The position numbers and the translations under genes are program-made. This document shows positions 9,247 through 17,323 of a stretch of DNA of 64,000 bases, piece after piece (the stretch's first letter is position 1; the number at the start of each line of letters is the position of its first letter). The notes under the pieces were generated by a model. The model was not told where the DNA came from and made no database searches. It was given only the letters and a program-made list of their open reading frames with translations. This DNA comes from Tissierellaceae bacterium (lineage in GTDB: Bacteria > Bacillota > Clostridia > Tissierellales > Tissierellaceae), in NCBI GenBank assembly GCA_023229175.1, contig JALNZV010000002.1:143934-207933 (forward strand), read 5' to 3'.

Positions 9247-9990
9247 TTACATTACCATTCCGCCATCTACATTTATAATTTGCCCTGTGATATAATCGGA
9301 TTTCTCGCTGGCCAAAAATACCACTAAATCCGCAATATCCTTCGGCTTTCCAAATGTACTTAGGGGAATGGCTTTTAACATTTCTTCTTTAACATCCTCT
9401 TTTAGTACATCTGTCATATCTGTTTGTATAAATCCAGGTGCAATTCCATTTACTCTGATGCCTCTACTAGCCAACTCTCTGGCCATGGACTTTGTAAACC
9501 CAATTACTCCCGCTTTTGATGCACTGTAATTCCCTTGACCTGCATTACCCATTATACCAACTACAGAAGCCATATTTATTATTTTCCCATACCTTTTTTT
9601 CATCATTATTCTTGATATGGCCTTGGTACAAAGGAAAGTGCCCTTTAGGTTTACATTCATTACATCATCCCAGTCTTCTTCCTTCATCCTAATGAGTAAA
9701 TTGTCTTTTGTTATTCCTGCATTGTTCACTAATATATCTATTGTTCCAAACGATTCTTCCATTGCCTTTGTCATTTGTGCAACTTCTTCTTCGATGGAGA
9801 CATTGGCCTTAATTGCCAAAGCCTTCACCCCCATGTTTTCTATTTCTTTTACCACCTCCTTAGCTTTATCTTCACCCCTTACATAGGTGAGCCCTATATT
9901 TACGCCATTTCTGGCTAATTCCAAAGCAATTTCCTTGCCTATTCCTCTTGATCCGCCTGTGATTAAGGCGACTTTATTATTTAGGTTCAC
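9247..9990 (-). CDS. fabG: 3-oxoacyl-ACP reductase FabG
   Basis: NADPH-dependent short-chain dehydrogenase performing the first reduction of the elongation cycle. The TGGSRGIGK cofactor loop is at 11-19, NNAG at 89-92, and the catalytic Ser142-Tyr155-Lys159 set is intact (YSASK). The 247-residue length is normal. Its start codon abuts the fabD stop, so translation is probably coupled. Confidence 0.96.
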   Translation of the reverse strand: MNLNNKVALITGGSRGIGKEIALELARNGVNIGLTYVRGEDKAKEVVKEIENMGVKALAIKANVSIEEEVAQMTKAMEESFGTIDILVNNAGITKDNLLIRMKEEDWDDVMNVNLKGTFLCTKAISRIMMKKRYGKIINMASVVGIMGNAGQGNYSASKAGVIGFTKSMARELASRGIRVNGIAPGFIQTDMTDVLKEDVKEEMLKAIPLSTFGKPKDIADLVVFLASEKSDYITGQIINVDGGMVM

Positions 9991-10962
9991 TTATTCACCA
10001 TCCTTCATAGACTTCAGGTATTCTACTGTTTCTTTAAAGGAGTCTAAGTCGTTTACATTTAGCGCTTTTACCTTTTTCCCCATGGATTTGCCAATCTTTC
10101 TGACGAAACCCGTAAGGGATTTTCCAGGCCCTATTTCTACAAATGTATTTACACCTTTATTTATCATAAATTCAACGGATTGCTGCCATAATACAGAACT
10201 ACTGACTTGATTTACCAGCTTAGTCTTTATTTCGTCCTTTGATATAATTGGCATTCCATCTACATTGGTCACTACTTTCTTTCTGGCATCTTGAACTTGT
10301 ACTGTAGATAACTCATTTTTTAACTTTTCACCAGCAGACGCCAAAAGTGATGAGTGAAATGGTGCCGATACTGGTAGGGGTATCGCCCTTCTAGCTCCTA
10401 GCTTCATTGCTTCTTCACAGGCAGCTTGTAGTCCTGGCAATTCTCCTGTCAATACAATTTGCTCGGGGCTATTATAGTTTGCTACTTCTACAACTCCATG
10501 CTTTTTAGTTGCTTCTATGACTGAGGGGAGCATATCCTTATTTAGTCCCATAATGGCTGCCATACCGCCTACTCCTAGGGGCACAGCCTCCTGCATAAAC
10601 TTCCCTCTTTCTTTTACTATTTTTAGGGCATCTTTGAATTCCATGGATTTGCTCATGACTAAGGAGCTGTACTCTCCAAGGCTTAAGCCTGCAGTATAAT
10701 CACAATCAATACCCTCAGATTCCAAGGCCTTTAACATAGCTATGCTTGTGGCCAATATTGCGGGCTGGGTATTTTCTGTCTTTGTCAGTTCCTCTTCTGT
10801 ACCTCCAAAGCAAATGCTTTTTAAGTCGTAGTCTAATATTTCGTTGGCTTCATCAAACACATCCTTTGACGATTGAAAGCTTTGGTAAAAATCGCTTCCC
10901 ATGCCTACATATTGTGATCCCTGTCCCGGAAAGATAAAGGCTATCTTATCTTTTTTATCCAT
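9991..10962 (-). CDS. fabD: ACP S-malonyltransferase FabD
   Basis: Transfers malonyl from CoA to ACP. FPGQGSQ is at 11-17, the nucleophile Ser94 lies in GLSLGE, and the catalytic His is in PVSAPFHSS. The open frame begins at a GTG (10971), but the ATG at 10962 has an AGAGG site at about 8 bases and gives the usual N-terminus (MDKKDKIAFIFPGQG), so I chose it. It overlaps the 3' end of fabK by 8 bases, suggesting coupled translation. Confidence 0.95.
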   Translation of the reverse strand: MDKKDKIAFIFPGQGSQYVGMGSDFYQSFQSSKDVFDEANEILDYDLKSICFGGTEEELTKTENTQPAILATSIAMLKALESEGIDCDYTAGLSLGEYSSLVMSKSMEFKDALKIVKERGKFMQEAVPLGVGGMAAIMGLNKDMLPSVIEATKKHGVVEVANYNSPEQIVLTGELPGLQAACEEAMKLGARRAIPLPVSAPFHSSLLASAGEKLKNELSTVQVQDARKKVVTNVDGMPIISKDEIKTKLVNQVSSSVLWQQSVEFMINKGVNTFVEIGPGKSLTGFVRKIGKSMGKKVKALNVNDLDSFKETVEYLKSMKDGE

Positions 10963-11917
10963 CCATACCACCTCTTCCCATTATGGAGTCAACAAAGTTT
11001 AGGGCTTCTGCCGCTTCTGAGGCAATCCCCTCTATTATTTCTTTGCATGACTTTATATCTTCAATCAGTCCTGCTATTTGGCCGGACATTAAAGAACCTT
11101 TCTCTATATCCCCTTCTAATACGGCTAATTTTAGTCTTCCAGAACTCAATAACTCCAATTCTTCAAAAGTAGCCCCATTTTTCTCCAATACTGTATATTC
11201 CCTAGTAAATTTATTTTTCAGGGCTCTTACTGGATATCCTGTATTTCTTCCAATGACTAGTGCATCTCTATCTTTTGACTTTACTATGGCATCTTTAAAG
11301 TTTTGATGTACGATTGATTCCTTGGAACTTACAAATCTCGTTCCCATTTGAACGCCTTCAGCTCCTAGGCTTAGGGCTGCTAAAAACCCTCTCCCATCTG
11401 CAATGCCCCCTGCAGCTATTACAGGGATTTTAACCGCATCTACTACTTGTGGAATCAATGCCATGGTAGTTAGCTCTCCTATGTGGCCTCCCGCCTCAGT
11501 GCCCTCTACAATCAGGGCATCTGCTCCTTCTCTCTCCAACCTTCTAGCTAAAGACACAGTAGGTACTACAGGTATGATTTTTACATTGTGTTTTTTTAGC
11601 TTGTCGATGTATTTCGCCGGACTTCCCGCACCTGTAGTCACTACAGGAATTCCCTCATCACATACTATACCTACAATATCTTCAGCATATCTAGATAACA
11701 TCATTATATTTACTCCAAAGGGCTTATCTGTCAATTTCTTGGTCTCCCTTATTTCATGTCTAATGGCTTCTCCACGGGCATTTCCTGCACCTATGATGCC
11801 TAACCCACCCGCTTCTGATACTGCTGCCACCAATTCATGCGTGGCTACCCAAGCCATTCCACCTTGAAGTATGGGGTATTTAACGTTTAAAAGTTCAGTT
11901 ATTCTAGTGTTTATCAT
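10955..11917 (-). CDS. fabK: Enoyl-ACP reductase II FabK (FMN type)
   Basis: Flavin-dependent enoyl-ACP reductase that completes each elongation cycle in organisms lacking FabI. The 320-residue TIM-barrel protein begins NTRITELLNVKYPILQGGMAW and carries EGTEAGGHIGE and GGIADGRG, characteristic of the FabK/nitronate monooxygenase-like family. Its place between fabH and fabD supports FabK rather than nitronate monooxygenase. The start codon shares one base with the fabH stop. FabK replaces the triclosan-sensitive FabI, as in streptococci and many Clostridia. Confidence 0.94.
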   Translation of the reverse strand: MINTRITELLNVKYPILQGGMAWVATHELVAAVSEAGGLGIIGAGNARGEAIRHEIRETKKLTDKPFGVNIMMLSRYAEDIVGIVCDEGIPVVTTGAGSPAKYIDKLKKHNVKIIPVVPTVSLARRLEREGADALIVEGTEAGGHIGELTTMALIPQVVDAVKIPVIAAGGIADGRGFLAALSLGAEGVQMGTRFVSSKESIVHQNFKDAIVKSKDRDALVIGRNTGYPVRALKNKFTREYTVLEKNGATFEELELLSSGRLKLAVLEGDIEKGSLMSGQIAGLIEDIKSCKEIIEGIASEAAEALNFVDSIMGRGGMDG

Positions 11918-12921
11918 TACTTACCTTCCTCCCTATTCCACTTTATTATCATGGAAGCCCAGGTAAGTCCCGCACCAAATGCTACTAATAGTACATTATC
12001 CCCTTTGTTTATCTTTTTTGCCTTAATAGCCTCGTCTAAAGCTACTGGTATTGAAGCTGACGACATATTGCCATATTTGTTTAAGTTTATATATACTTTA
12101 TCCTTTCCTAGGTTTAATCTCTTTTCCGCTGCAGCTATTATTCTGATATTTGCTTGATGCGGCACTAGGAAATCTAATTCTTCTAATTTTAAATTGGCTT
12201 TTTCTATGACGTTTATAGTAGCCTTTTCCATTACCCTGACAGCAAATTTAAACACTTCTCTACCATCCATTTTTATATAGTGTAGCTTATTTGCTATGGT
12301 ATCTTCGCTGGCTGGATGCCTTGAACCTCCTCCGGGCTGGATGAGTACTTCTCCATCTTGCCCCTTAGAACCTAATTCGGAACTAAGTATACCTAGACCT
12401 TCTTCTGTTTCCTCCAATAGACAAGCACCTGCACCATCCCCAAATAGTACGCATGTATTTCTATCTTCCCAATCTGTTATTTTGGAAAGGGTTTCTGCTC
12501 CTATTACTAAAACCTTTTTATATGCTCCTGTGCTAATAAATCTTTGGCCTATATCCAGGCTATATACGAAGCCTGAGCATCCCGCATTTATGTCAAATGC
12601 AGCGGCCTTTGTAGCTCCAAGATTTTTTTGCACTATACATGCAGTGGATGGAAAAGCGTGATCGCCTGTGACTGTTGCAACTATTATTAGGTCAATGTCT
12701 TCTGGGTTGGTCTTTCCATCTTCCAAAGCTCTCTTTGCAGCGATGGTAGCTATGTCGGATGCGGCAATATTATCTTCTACTACTCTTCTTTCCTCTATGC
12801 CTGTTCTATCGACAATCCATTCATTTGATGTATCCACCATCTTTGACAAATCAAAGTTTGTGATGACTTTATCAGGCACATAGCTGCCTATCCCAGAGAT
12901 TCCCACATAAATCTTTTTCAT
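11917..12921 (-). CDS. fabH: 3-oxoacyl-ACP synthase III FabH
   Basis: Initiating condensing enzyme joining an acyl-CoA primer to malonyl-ACP. The triad is Cys115 (NAGCSGFVY), His255 (VPHQANIRI) and Asn285 (KYGNMSSAS). First gene of the minus-strand fab run, so the promoter should lie in 12922-13192. In this organism the VOR/Ptb pathway could supply branched acyl-CoA primers; that link is inference. Start ATG has a GGAGG site. Confidence 0.96.
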   Translation of the reverse strand: MKKIYVGISGIGSYVPDKVITNFDLSKMVDTSNEWIVDRTGIEERRVVEDNIAASDIATIAAKRALEDGKTNPEDIDLIIVATVTGDHAFPSTACIVQKNLGATKAAAFDINAGCSGFVYSLDIGQRFISTGAYKKVLVIGAETLSKITDWEDRNTCVLFGDGAGACLLEETEEGLGILSSELGSKGQDGEVLIQPGGGSRHPASEDTIANKLHYIKMDGREVFKFAVRVMEKATINVIEKANLKLEELDFLVPHQANIRIIAAAEKRLNLGKDKVYINLNKYGNMSSASIPVALDEAIKAKKINKGDNVLLVAFGAGLTWASMIIKWNREEGK

Positions 12922-13192
12922 TTTCCACCTCCAAATTTAGTTTGATTTTTATATGCCTTCCTCATTTACCACCCCCTTTAAAATATTTGCAAATTTATCT
13001 ACCTTATATTATATTAATACTATGATATAAATTCCAAAACATATTATACTATGAAAAGTAATAAAAATCCAATAATTAACACAGTAAAAGCATATTCACG
13101 ATATAGTTAAAACATTATGATTTAGTATATCTGAATATTGTTAAATAATCAATCTTTAAATTGTCAATATTTTACTAAAAAGGAGAGATTTT
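12922..13192. other. Divergent intergenic region between fabH and fabZ
   Basis: A 271-base A+T-rich spacer separates the divergent fabH and fabZ starts and must hold promoters for both. I see TATA-rich blocks around 13005-13050 and a good AAGGAG ribosome site before fabZ. I did not find a convincing FapR or FabT operator; a segment AGTTTGAT near 12940 is only half of a FabT-like site. No small gene was seen. Confidence 0.5.
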
Positions 13193-13624
13193 ATGGGCAA
13201 AATATTAAATATCGAGGAAATTAAGGGTATTATTCCTCATAGGTATCCTTTTCTATTAGTTGATAAGGTTGAAATTCAGGAAGTTGGAGTAAAGGGCCTT
13301 GGATACAAAAACGTAACTATAAATGAACCATTCTTTCAAGGTCATTTCCCCCATTTTCCTGTGATGCCAGGGGTACTAATTGTAGAATCCATGGCTCAAG
13401 TGGGGGCTGTCATTTTATTATCCGACGAAAGATTTAAGGGGAAAACTCCATTTTTTGCGGGTATTAACAAGGTAAGGTTTAAAAGAAAGGTTGTCCCTGG
13501 GGACACTTTAAAGATGGAAGTTGAGCTTACTAAAATAAGGGGACCTATTGGAATCGGTCAAGGGAAAGCTTATGTAGATGGTGAGCTAGCTTGTGAAGGA
13601 GAGTTTTTGTTCGCTATTGAATAG
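13193..13624 (+). CDS. fabZ: 3-hydroxyacyl-ACP dehydratase FabZ
   Basis: Dehydrates 3-hydroxyacyl-ACP to enoyl-ACP. The 143-residue hot-dog protein has the catalytic His51 (QGHFPHFPVMPG) and Glu65 (VLIVESMAQ). It is transcribed away from the rest of the fab genes and has its own terminator, so it is monocistronic. AAGGAGAG precedes the ATG. FabZ rather than FabA is clear from length and motifs. Confidence 0.97.
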   Translation: MGKILNIEEIKGIIPHRYPFLLVDKVEIQEVGVKGLGYKNVTINEPFFQGHFPHFPVMPGVLIVESMAQVGAVILLSDERFKGKTPFFAGINKVRFKRKVVPGDTLKMEVELTKIRGPIGIGQGKAYVDGELACEGEFLFAIE

Positions 13625-13673
13625 AGGATTAAAAGCATAAGGCAGTCGCGCTCTTATGCTTTAATCCTCTATT
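13620..13673. terminator. Bidirectional terminator between fabZ and the cobalamin-binding-like gene
   Basis: A 21-22 bp inverted repeat (arms 13620-13641 and 13653-13673, one bulged A) with an 11-base loop overlaps the fabZ stop codon. It lies between two convergent genes and can act in both directions. T runs are modest. Confidence 0.75.
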
Positions 13674-13687
13674 ATAGTCCAAAATAT

Positions 13688-15319
13688 TTATATCCTGCTT
13701 TTCAATAAAGCTTCTATTCTTTCCTTCTCTTTTATAATCCTGCCTTTTTTCTCATCGTAGGCGTATAGGGCGCCGCTGACCATTCTAGTCTTTAACTGTC
13801 CCTTTGCAATTTTAGAGCCTTGAAGATGAGGAGCATCTAATATGCCCAATCTTACTGCCTCTGTCAATGTTTCAGGATCAGTTAGGGGGTCCTTTGCATT
13901 TGGATTTAAATCTTCTATTGCCTTTACGATTATTTTGGCTTCTTCTACCAAAGTTTCCTTTCTATCTAATACGTTTTTGTCCTTTGCCATATTGACCGAG
14001 CCAAGGAATTCATTTTTCAGTATTCCCCTTACTATCATGGCAGATTCTATTATATCCTCTGCATTTGCAGCGTGGTGGGCTTCACAGTATCCAACTACAT
14101 GGTATATATGTGGTCTAATTGCCATGGATAAATAGGCTGAGGCGGCTAATTGTCCCTTTGCTTGATATAGATTTGTCGGGAAACTGGCCAAACCCGCCCT
14201 GGCTTGTCGGTAAACTCTAAATTCGTCGTCTACTAGGCTCTCCACCAATTCAATTTTTGCTAACATTTTCCCCAAATCCATTTCTGGCGAAATAGTAGCT
14301 GGTACGTTGAACATATATTGGGCTATATAATCTTTTACTCCCATTTTCTTTGCGTTATATGCCACTATATATGCTGCTGCTACGCCAATGGCATCATGGG
14401 CATCCCTGAGGCTCCAGTGATGAGGATCGTTGACTTCCACGGGTATATTTCTCTTTCCATGCCATTTCATGACTTCTTGGTTCTCCTTGATGGCCTCGTA
14501 CAAGGGTCTAGGTCCCCTTTTATCTAATTCACTATACCAAAATAGTGGAACTGCACACCAAGCATTGTCTATGGTGCTATTTAGTACCTCTGCGAATTGA
14601 ATTATATTCTTCGTGCCGCTATAGGAGCGTAGAAGTGGATAATTCCCTCGTTGAGCAGCCTTATAAAGTTTTATAAAATCTTCTGGATTCCTTAGGGGTA
14701 CTCCTCCTGCACCATTTAACCTGGTATCCATATTTTCTTGATCAAAAAAGTATTCCTGGGCATTTTGGTCAGGGGCTATGGATATGATGTCTATTACTTT
14801 TGACTCTGCCACTTTTTCTATGGCTTCTACAGTTTCTTCTATGGTACTTAAACCTAGATGGTGTCTCAAAACTGGGTAGGGATATTTTGATTCTATCCTA
14901 GACAAAATTTCCCTTGGGTATGATTCGTCTAGGTTGTAGTCTCTTCCTTTAAGGTATGCCATGACCTCGTCTATGTCTTCTGTGCCGTCAAATATCTTTT
15001 GAAAAATTCCCCATCTTGCAGCGACTTCTGCCGTAGGCTCTGTGCCTCCAAATATGAAGGATTTATCCCCCATGTTTTCTTCCTGTATTTTAGATTTTAG
15101 TTCTTCTAGGATATTATTCAGGGGCTCTGGAGTCAGCCTATATGATAGTGCTACTATATCGGGCTCCTTCTCCTTAATGATTTCCATTAGTTCATCTACG
15201 GTCTTCCCTATTCCTATAAAGTCTGTTGTAAAGCCTTCCTTCTCCGCTAAATTAAGATAGTTCATTATGCCTGCCACATGGACACAATTACCTAATGTAC
15301 CGGCAATTATTTTTTTCAC
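13688..15319 (-). CDS. Cobalamin-binding-like protein with TIM-barrel-type C-terminal region, function unknown
   Basis: 543 residues. The first ~140 residues look like a B12-binding fold: C12-x-H14-x-x-G17 where the canonical motif is D-x-H-x-x-G, then SYRL at 59-62, and FGGT with the paired glycines 91-92. The rest resembles the barrel subunits of B12-dependent carbon-skeleton mutases such as glutamate mutase E, with conserved-looking segments GGVPLRNPEDF, EVNDPHHWSLRDAHD and EAHHAANAEDI. I recognise no specific substrate. The start is GTG at 15319, sharing one base with the TAG of the opine-dehydrogenase gene, so translation is likely coupled. The operon sits behind a c-di-AMP riboswitch. 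It could bind B12, or the fold may have lost B12 because the motif Asp is Cys. Confidence 0.7.
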   Translation of the reverse strand: MKKIIAGTLGNCVHVAGIMNYLNLAEKEGFTTDFIGIGKTVDELMEIIKEKEPDIVALSYRLTPEPLNNILEELKSKIQEENMGDKSFIFGGTEPTAEVAARWGIFQKIFDGTEDIDEVMAYLKGRDYNLDESYPREILSRIESKYPYPVLRHHLGLSTIEETVEAIEKVAESKVIDIISIAPDQNAQEYFFDQENMDTRLNGAGGVPLRNPEDFIKLYKAAQRGNYPLLRSYSGTKNIIQFAEVLNSTIDNAWCAVPLFWYSELDKRGPRPLYEAIKENQEVMKWHGKRNIPVEVNDPHHWSLRDAHDAIGVAAAYIVAYNAKKMGVKDYIAQYMFNVPATISPEMDLGKMLAKIELVESLVDDEFRVYRQARAGLASFPTNLYQAKGQLAASAYLSMAIRPHIYHVVGYCEAHHAANAEDIIESAMIVRGILKNEFLGSVNMAKDKNVLDRKETLVEEAKIIVKAIEDLNPNAKDPLTDPETLTEAVRLGILDAPHLQGSKIAKGQLKTRMVSGALYAYDEKKGRIIKEKERIEALLKSRI

Positions 15320-16446
15320 TATGCAACACCTTCCTTCTCTTTTCCACCGTCTTTTATAACTTTTCCATTTCGTGCCAAATCATGCATTTGATTTATGGTC
15401 AATCCCTTAAGTCCAAGCCTTTCAATGGTTCTGCCGTCTTCGTAAAAGTCCTTTCCAGTCATTAATGCAGCAATATTTATGACTGTAGTAATGGCTGGGG
15501 TCTTAATTCCCAATTCCTTTGCTATGGATGCCATAGGTATTAAGCTATAGGGCACATCCTCAAATATATACCTAATTTGCAAACCTTTCGGTGCCTGAAG
15601 CCCCATATATGCTGGGTTGTTTTGTACTGCCTCATATAGACTATTTCCTTTAGCTCCATAAGTCTCATATAGCCAATCTTTGGCAGATAGGGTATCTACT
15701 TGAAGGGCATGACCTAATTCCATCCTTTCGCGATCCATTATCTCTATGAAATCCCCTATGGATGGTGTAATGCCCTCTATATAGTACTCGAAAGGGGCTC
15801 CCCTCTCTATATGTCCACTGTTTAATAAAGTTGGTGCAGGATGGAAGATAGCACCATAATTGTTGATACTGGTTTCTAATACGTCTTTTGCCACTGAAAA
15901 TTGTGGATATGCGGGTTTTAATTGGTTTATTACGTAAGTGATATTTGTCGATGGGATTGATGCCATTGTTACTTCATTCTTGATTTGAAATACGTGTACG
16001 CTGTTTGGAGATGTGGTTCTACAGGCGTATACCAGAGACTGAGCCTCTGCTACGGTAATATTTTTGTCGCATTTTTCCCGCCTAAGGGTTTCGTATACTT
16101 CCAATGCTCCACCTGTACGCCCTGGGTTAAGTACTATGACTTGACCGTCTACCAAATACGGTGCCATTTCCACTGCTATTTGGTAATGCCCTATGGCTGG
16201 AACCGTAACCATAATCATATCCGCGCCCTCTATGGCATCTTTCATTATGTTGGTTACTTTTTTTAAAATCCCTGTACCAGTTATCTCTCCTGTAAGCGAG
16301 ATAAACGGATTTTCTATAAGGGGTAATATATTGGCCAAGGTTCTATTATATAGACTCACTTCGTATCCTAACATGGCCAAATATCCTGCCATAGCCATAC
16401 CTCCGTTGCCAGCTCCTATTATGCTATATTTAAGTTCTTTTTTCAT
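15319..16446 (-). CDS. Opine dehydrogenase family protein (octopine/nopaline dehydrogenase type)
   Basis: NAD(P)-dependent enzyme of the family that reductively condenses an amino acid with a 2-oxo acid, or oxidises the product. The 375-residue protein has an N-terminal Rossmann loop (GAGNGGMAMAGYLA). Its C-terminal octopine-dehydrogenase-like helical domain has the conserved FHPAPTLLNSGHIE segment, whose His is the expected catalytic residue. The open frame reaches a TTG at 16464, but the ATG at 16446 has GGGAGAG at the right distance, so I chose it. First gene after the c-di-AMP riboswitch. Substrate is unknown; distant ketopantoate reductase-like or glycerol-3-phosphate dehydrogenase-like enzymes share the Rossmann part but not this C-terminal domain. 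Confidence 0.85.
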   Translation of the reverse strand: MKKELKYSIIGAGNGGMAMAGYLAMLGYEVSLYNRTLANILPLIENPFISLTGEITGTGILKKVTNIMKDAIEGADMIMVTVPAIGHYQIAVEMAPYLVDGQVIVLNPGRTGGALEVYETLRREKCDKNITVAEAQSLVYACRTTSPNSVHVFQIKNEVTMASIPSTNITYVINQLKPAYPQFSVAKDVLETSINNYGAIFHPAPTLLNSGHIERGAPFEYYIEGITPSIGDFIEIMDRERMELGHALQVDTLSAKDWLYETYGAKGNSLYEAVQNNPAYMGLQAPKGLQIRYIFEDVPYSLIPMASIAKELGIKTPAITTVINIAALMTGKDFYEDGRTIERLGLKGLTINQMHDLARNGKVIKDGGKEKEGVA

Positions 16447-16493
16447 ATAATCTCTCCCTTCCAAATAGTTTTTATGTAAACCTGTTTTTAAGT

Positions 16494-16520
16494 ATAAAAA
16501 AACTATGGGCTTCCATAGTT
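16494..16520 (-). terminator. Expression-platform terminator of the c-di-AMP riboswitch
   Basis: On the minus strand the perfect 8-bp stem AACTATGG / CCATAGTT with loop AAGC is followed by a T run (16502-16496). It lies about 30 bases after the aptamer and 48 bases before the opine-dehydrogenase start codon, as expected for an OFF-type transcriptional riboswitch. Confidence 0.85.
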
Positions 16521-16551
16521 CTGATATCAGACTTTACTCTGCCCCCTTTAA

Positions 16552-16656
16552 ATTGCTTACGAGGTTAGCTGTCGGGTTCGGGCCAAGGGTCTGCCCGTCC
16601 TAGTGGATTCACCCCAATTAATCGGTTCCCCCGTTTCTCTACAAGAATTCAGCAAT
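16552..16656 (-). promoter_or_regulatory. c-di-AMP riboswitch (ydaO/yuaA class)
   Basis: Minus-strand RNA with the hallmark blocks of the ydaO/yuaA aptamer in order: closing stem P1 (ATTGCT at 16656-16651 with AGCAAT at 16557-16552), CGGGGGAACC, TGGGGTGAATC, the GGGC/GCCC hairpin region, CCCGAACCCG, and CAGCTAACCTCGTAAGC. These match the recalled Rfam RF00379 consensus closely. Members of the class bind two c-di-AMP molecules and usually terminate transcription when ligand is present. The leader has a clear promoter upstream and a terminator downstream. Known targets are mainly potassium and osmolyte transport and cell wall genes, so control of an opine-dehydrogenase operon is unusual. Confidence 0.93.
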
Positions 16657-16680
16657 ATGTACTTGTTCGAGACTAGAAAT

Positions 16681-16709
16681 ATTATACCATAATAGACAGA
16701 ATTATGCAA
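16681..16709 (-). promoter_or_regulatory. Promoter of the riboswitch-controlled operon
   Basis: Minus-strand TTGCAT (16709-16704), 17-base spacer, TATAAT (16686-16681), with a TG one base ahead of the -10 (extended -10). The aptamer begins about 25 bases downstream. Confidence 0.85.
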
Positions 16710-16723
16710 AAATCTTTTTTATA

Positions 16724-16760
16724 CAAAAATAGACAAGGGAATTTTCCCTTGTCCTATTTT
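16724..16760 (-). terminator. Intrinsic terminator after the VOR operon
   Basis: A perfect 11-bp palindromic stem (GACAAGGGAAA arm, 16732-16753) begins 18 bases after the gamma-subunit stop codon. It is followed on the minus strand by a T-rich tract (16730-16724). It separates the long VOR operon from the riboswitch promoter. Confidence 0.85.
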
Positions 16761-16770
16761 GTCTTTTGTC

Positions 16771-17322
16771 TTACTTCATTTGCTCTCTTGCTATTTCTGC
16801 ACCTTTTTCCATAGCTTCTTTGTTAATTGGCATCAAATGTGCTCTATGCTCTCCAAATACAGCAGTAAAAGCTTTATCCAATATGGTTTCAGGTTTTACT
16901 ACCTTTGAAGCCTCTATGAAAGCCCCTAGCATTACCATATTGGCAGTCCTGCTGTTGCCAAGGTCGTTGGCTACTTCATTGGCAGGTATATAATATACTT
17001 CTATGTCATCTCTTGTAGCCTTTTTTTCTATTAATGAAGAGTTGATAAATAGTCTTCCTCCTGGTTTTACTGAAGATTCGAACTTGTCTAAGGAAGGTAG
17101 ATTCATTACTATGGCTGTAGTGGATTCTGTAACTACTGGTGATCCTACTGCATCTTCCGAAATGATTACACTACAGTTTGCAGTTCCGCCTCTCATTTCT
17201 GGTCCATAGGAAGGTAGCCATGATACTGCCTTGTCTTCTGTCATTCCTGAAAAAGTCAAGAGTTGGCCTAAAGCCATTACGCCTTGTCCGCCAAAGCCAG
17301 CAACAACTATTCTTTCTTCCAT
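16771..17322 (-). CDS. 2-oxoacid:ferredoxin oxidoreductase, gamma subunit (VOR type)
   Basis: 183-residue catalytic gamma-domain subunit. The N-terminal VVAGFGGQGVMALGQLL and SWLPSYGPEMRGGTANC are signature segments of this subunit in 2-oxoglutarate, 2-oxoisovalerate and pyruvate:ferredoxin oxidoreductases. It is the last gene of the delta-alpha-beta-gamma set, 1 base from the beta gene, and is followed by a terminator. The association with ptb and buk points to branched-chain 2-oxo acids as substrates, though 2-oxoglutarate or pyruvate cannot be excluded from sequence alone. Confidence 0.92.
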   Translation of the reverse strand: MEERIVVAGFGGQGVMALGQLLTFSGMTEDKAVSWLPSYGPEMRGGTANCSVIISEDAVGSPVVTESTTAIVMNLPSLDKFESSVKPGGRLFINSSLIEKKATRDDIEVYYIPANEVANDLGNSRTANMVMLGAFIEASKVVKPETILDKAFTAVFGEHRAHLMPINKEAMEKGAEIAREQMK

Positions 17323-17323
17323 T

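Noticed and set aside
12922..13192. FapR or FabT operator between fabH and fabZ
   Set aside because: Only a half-site-like AGTTTGAT is seen; no palindrome matching the recalled consensus.
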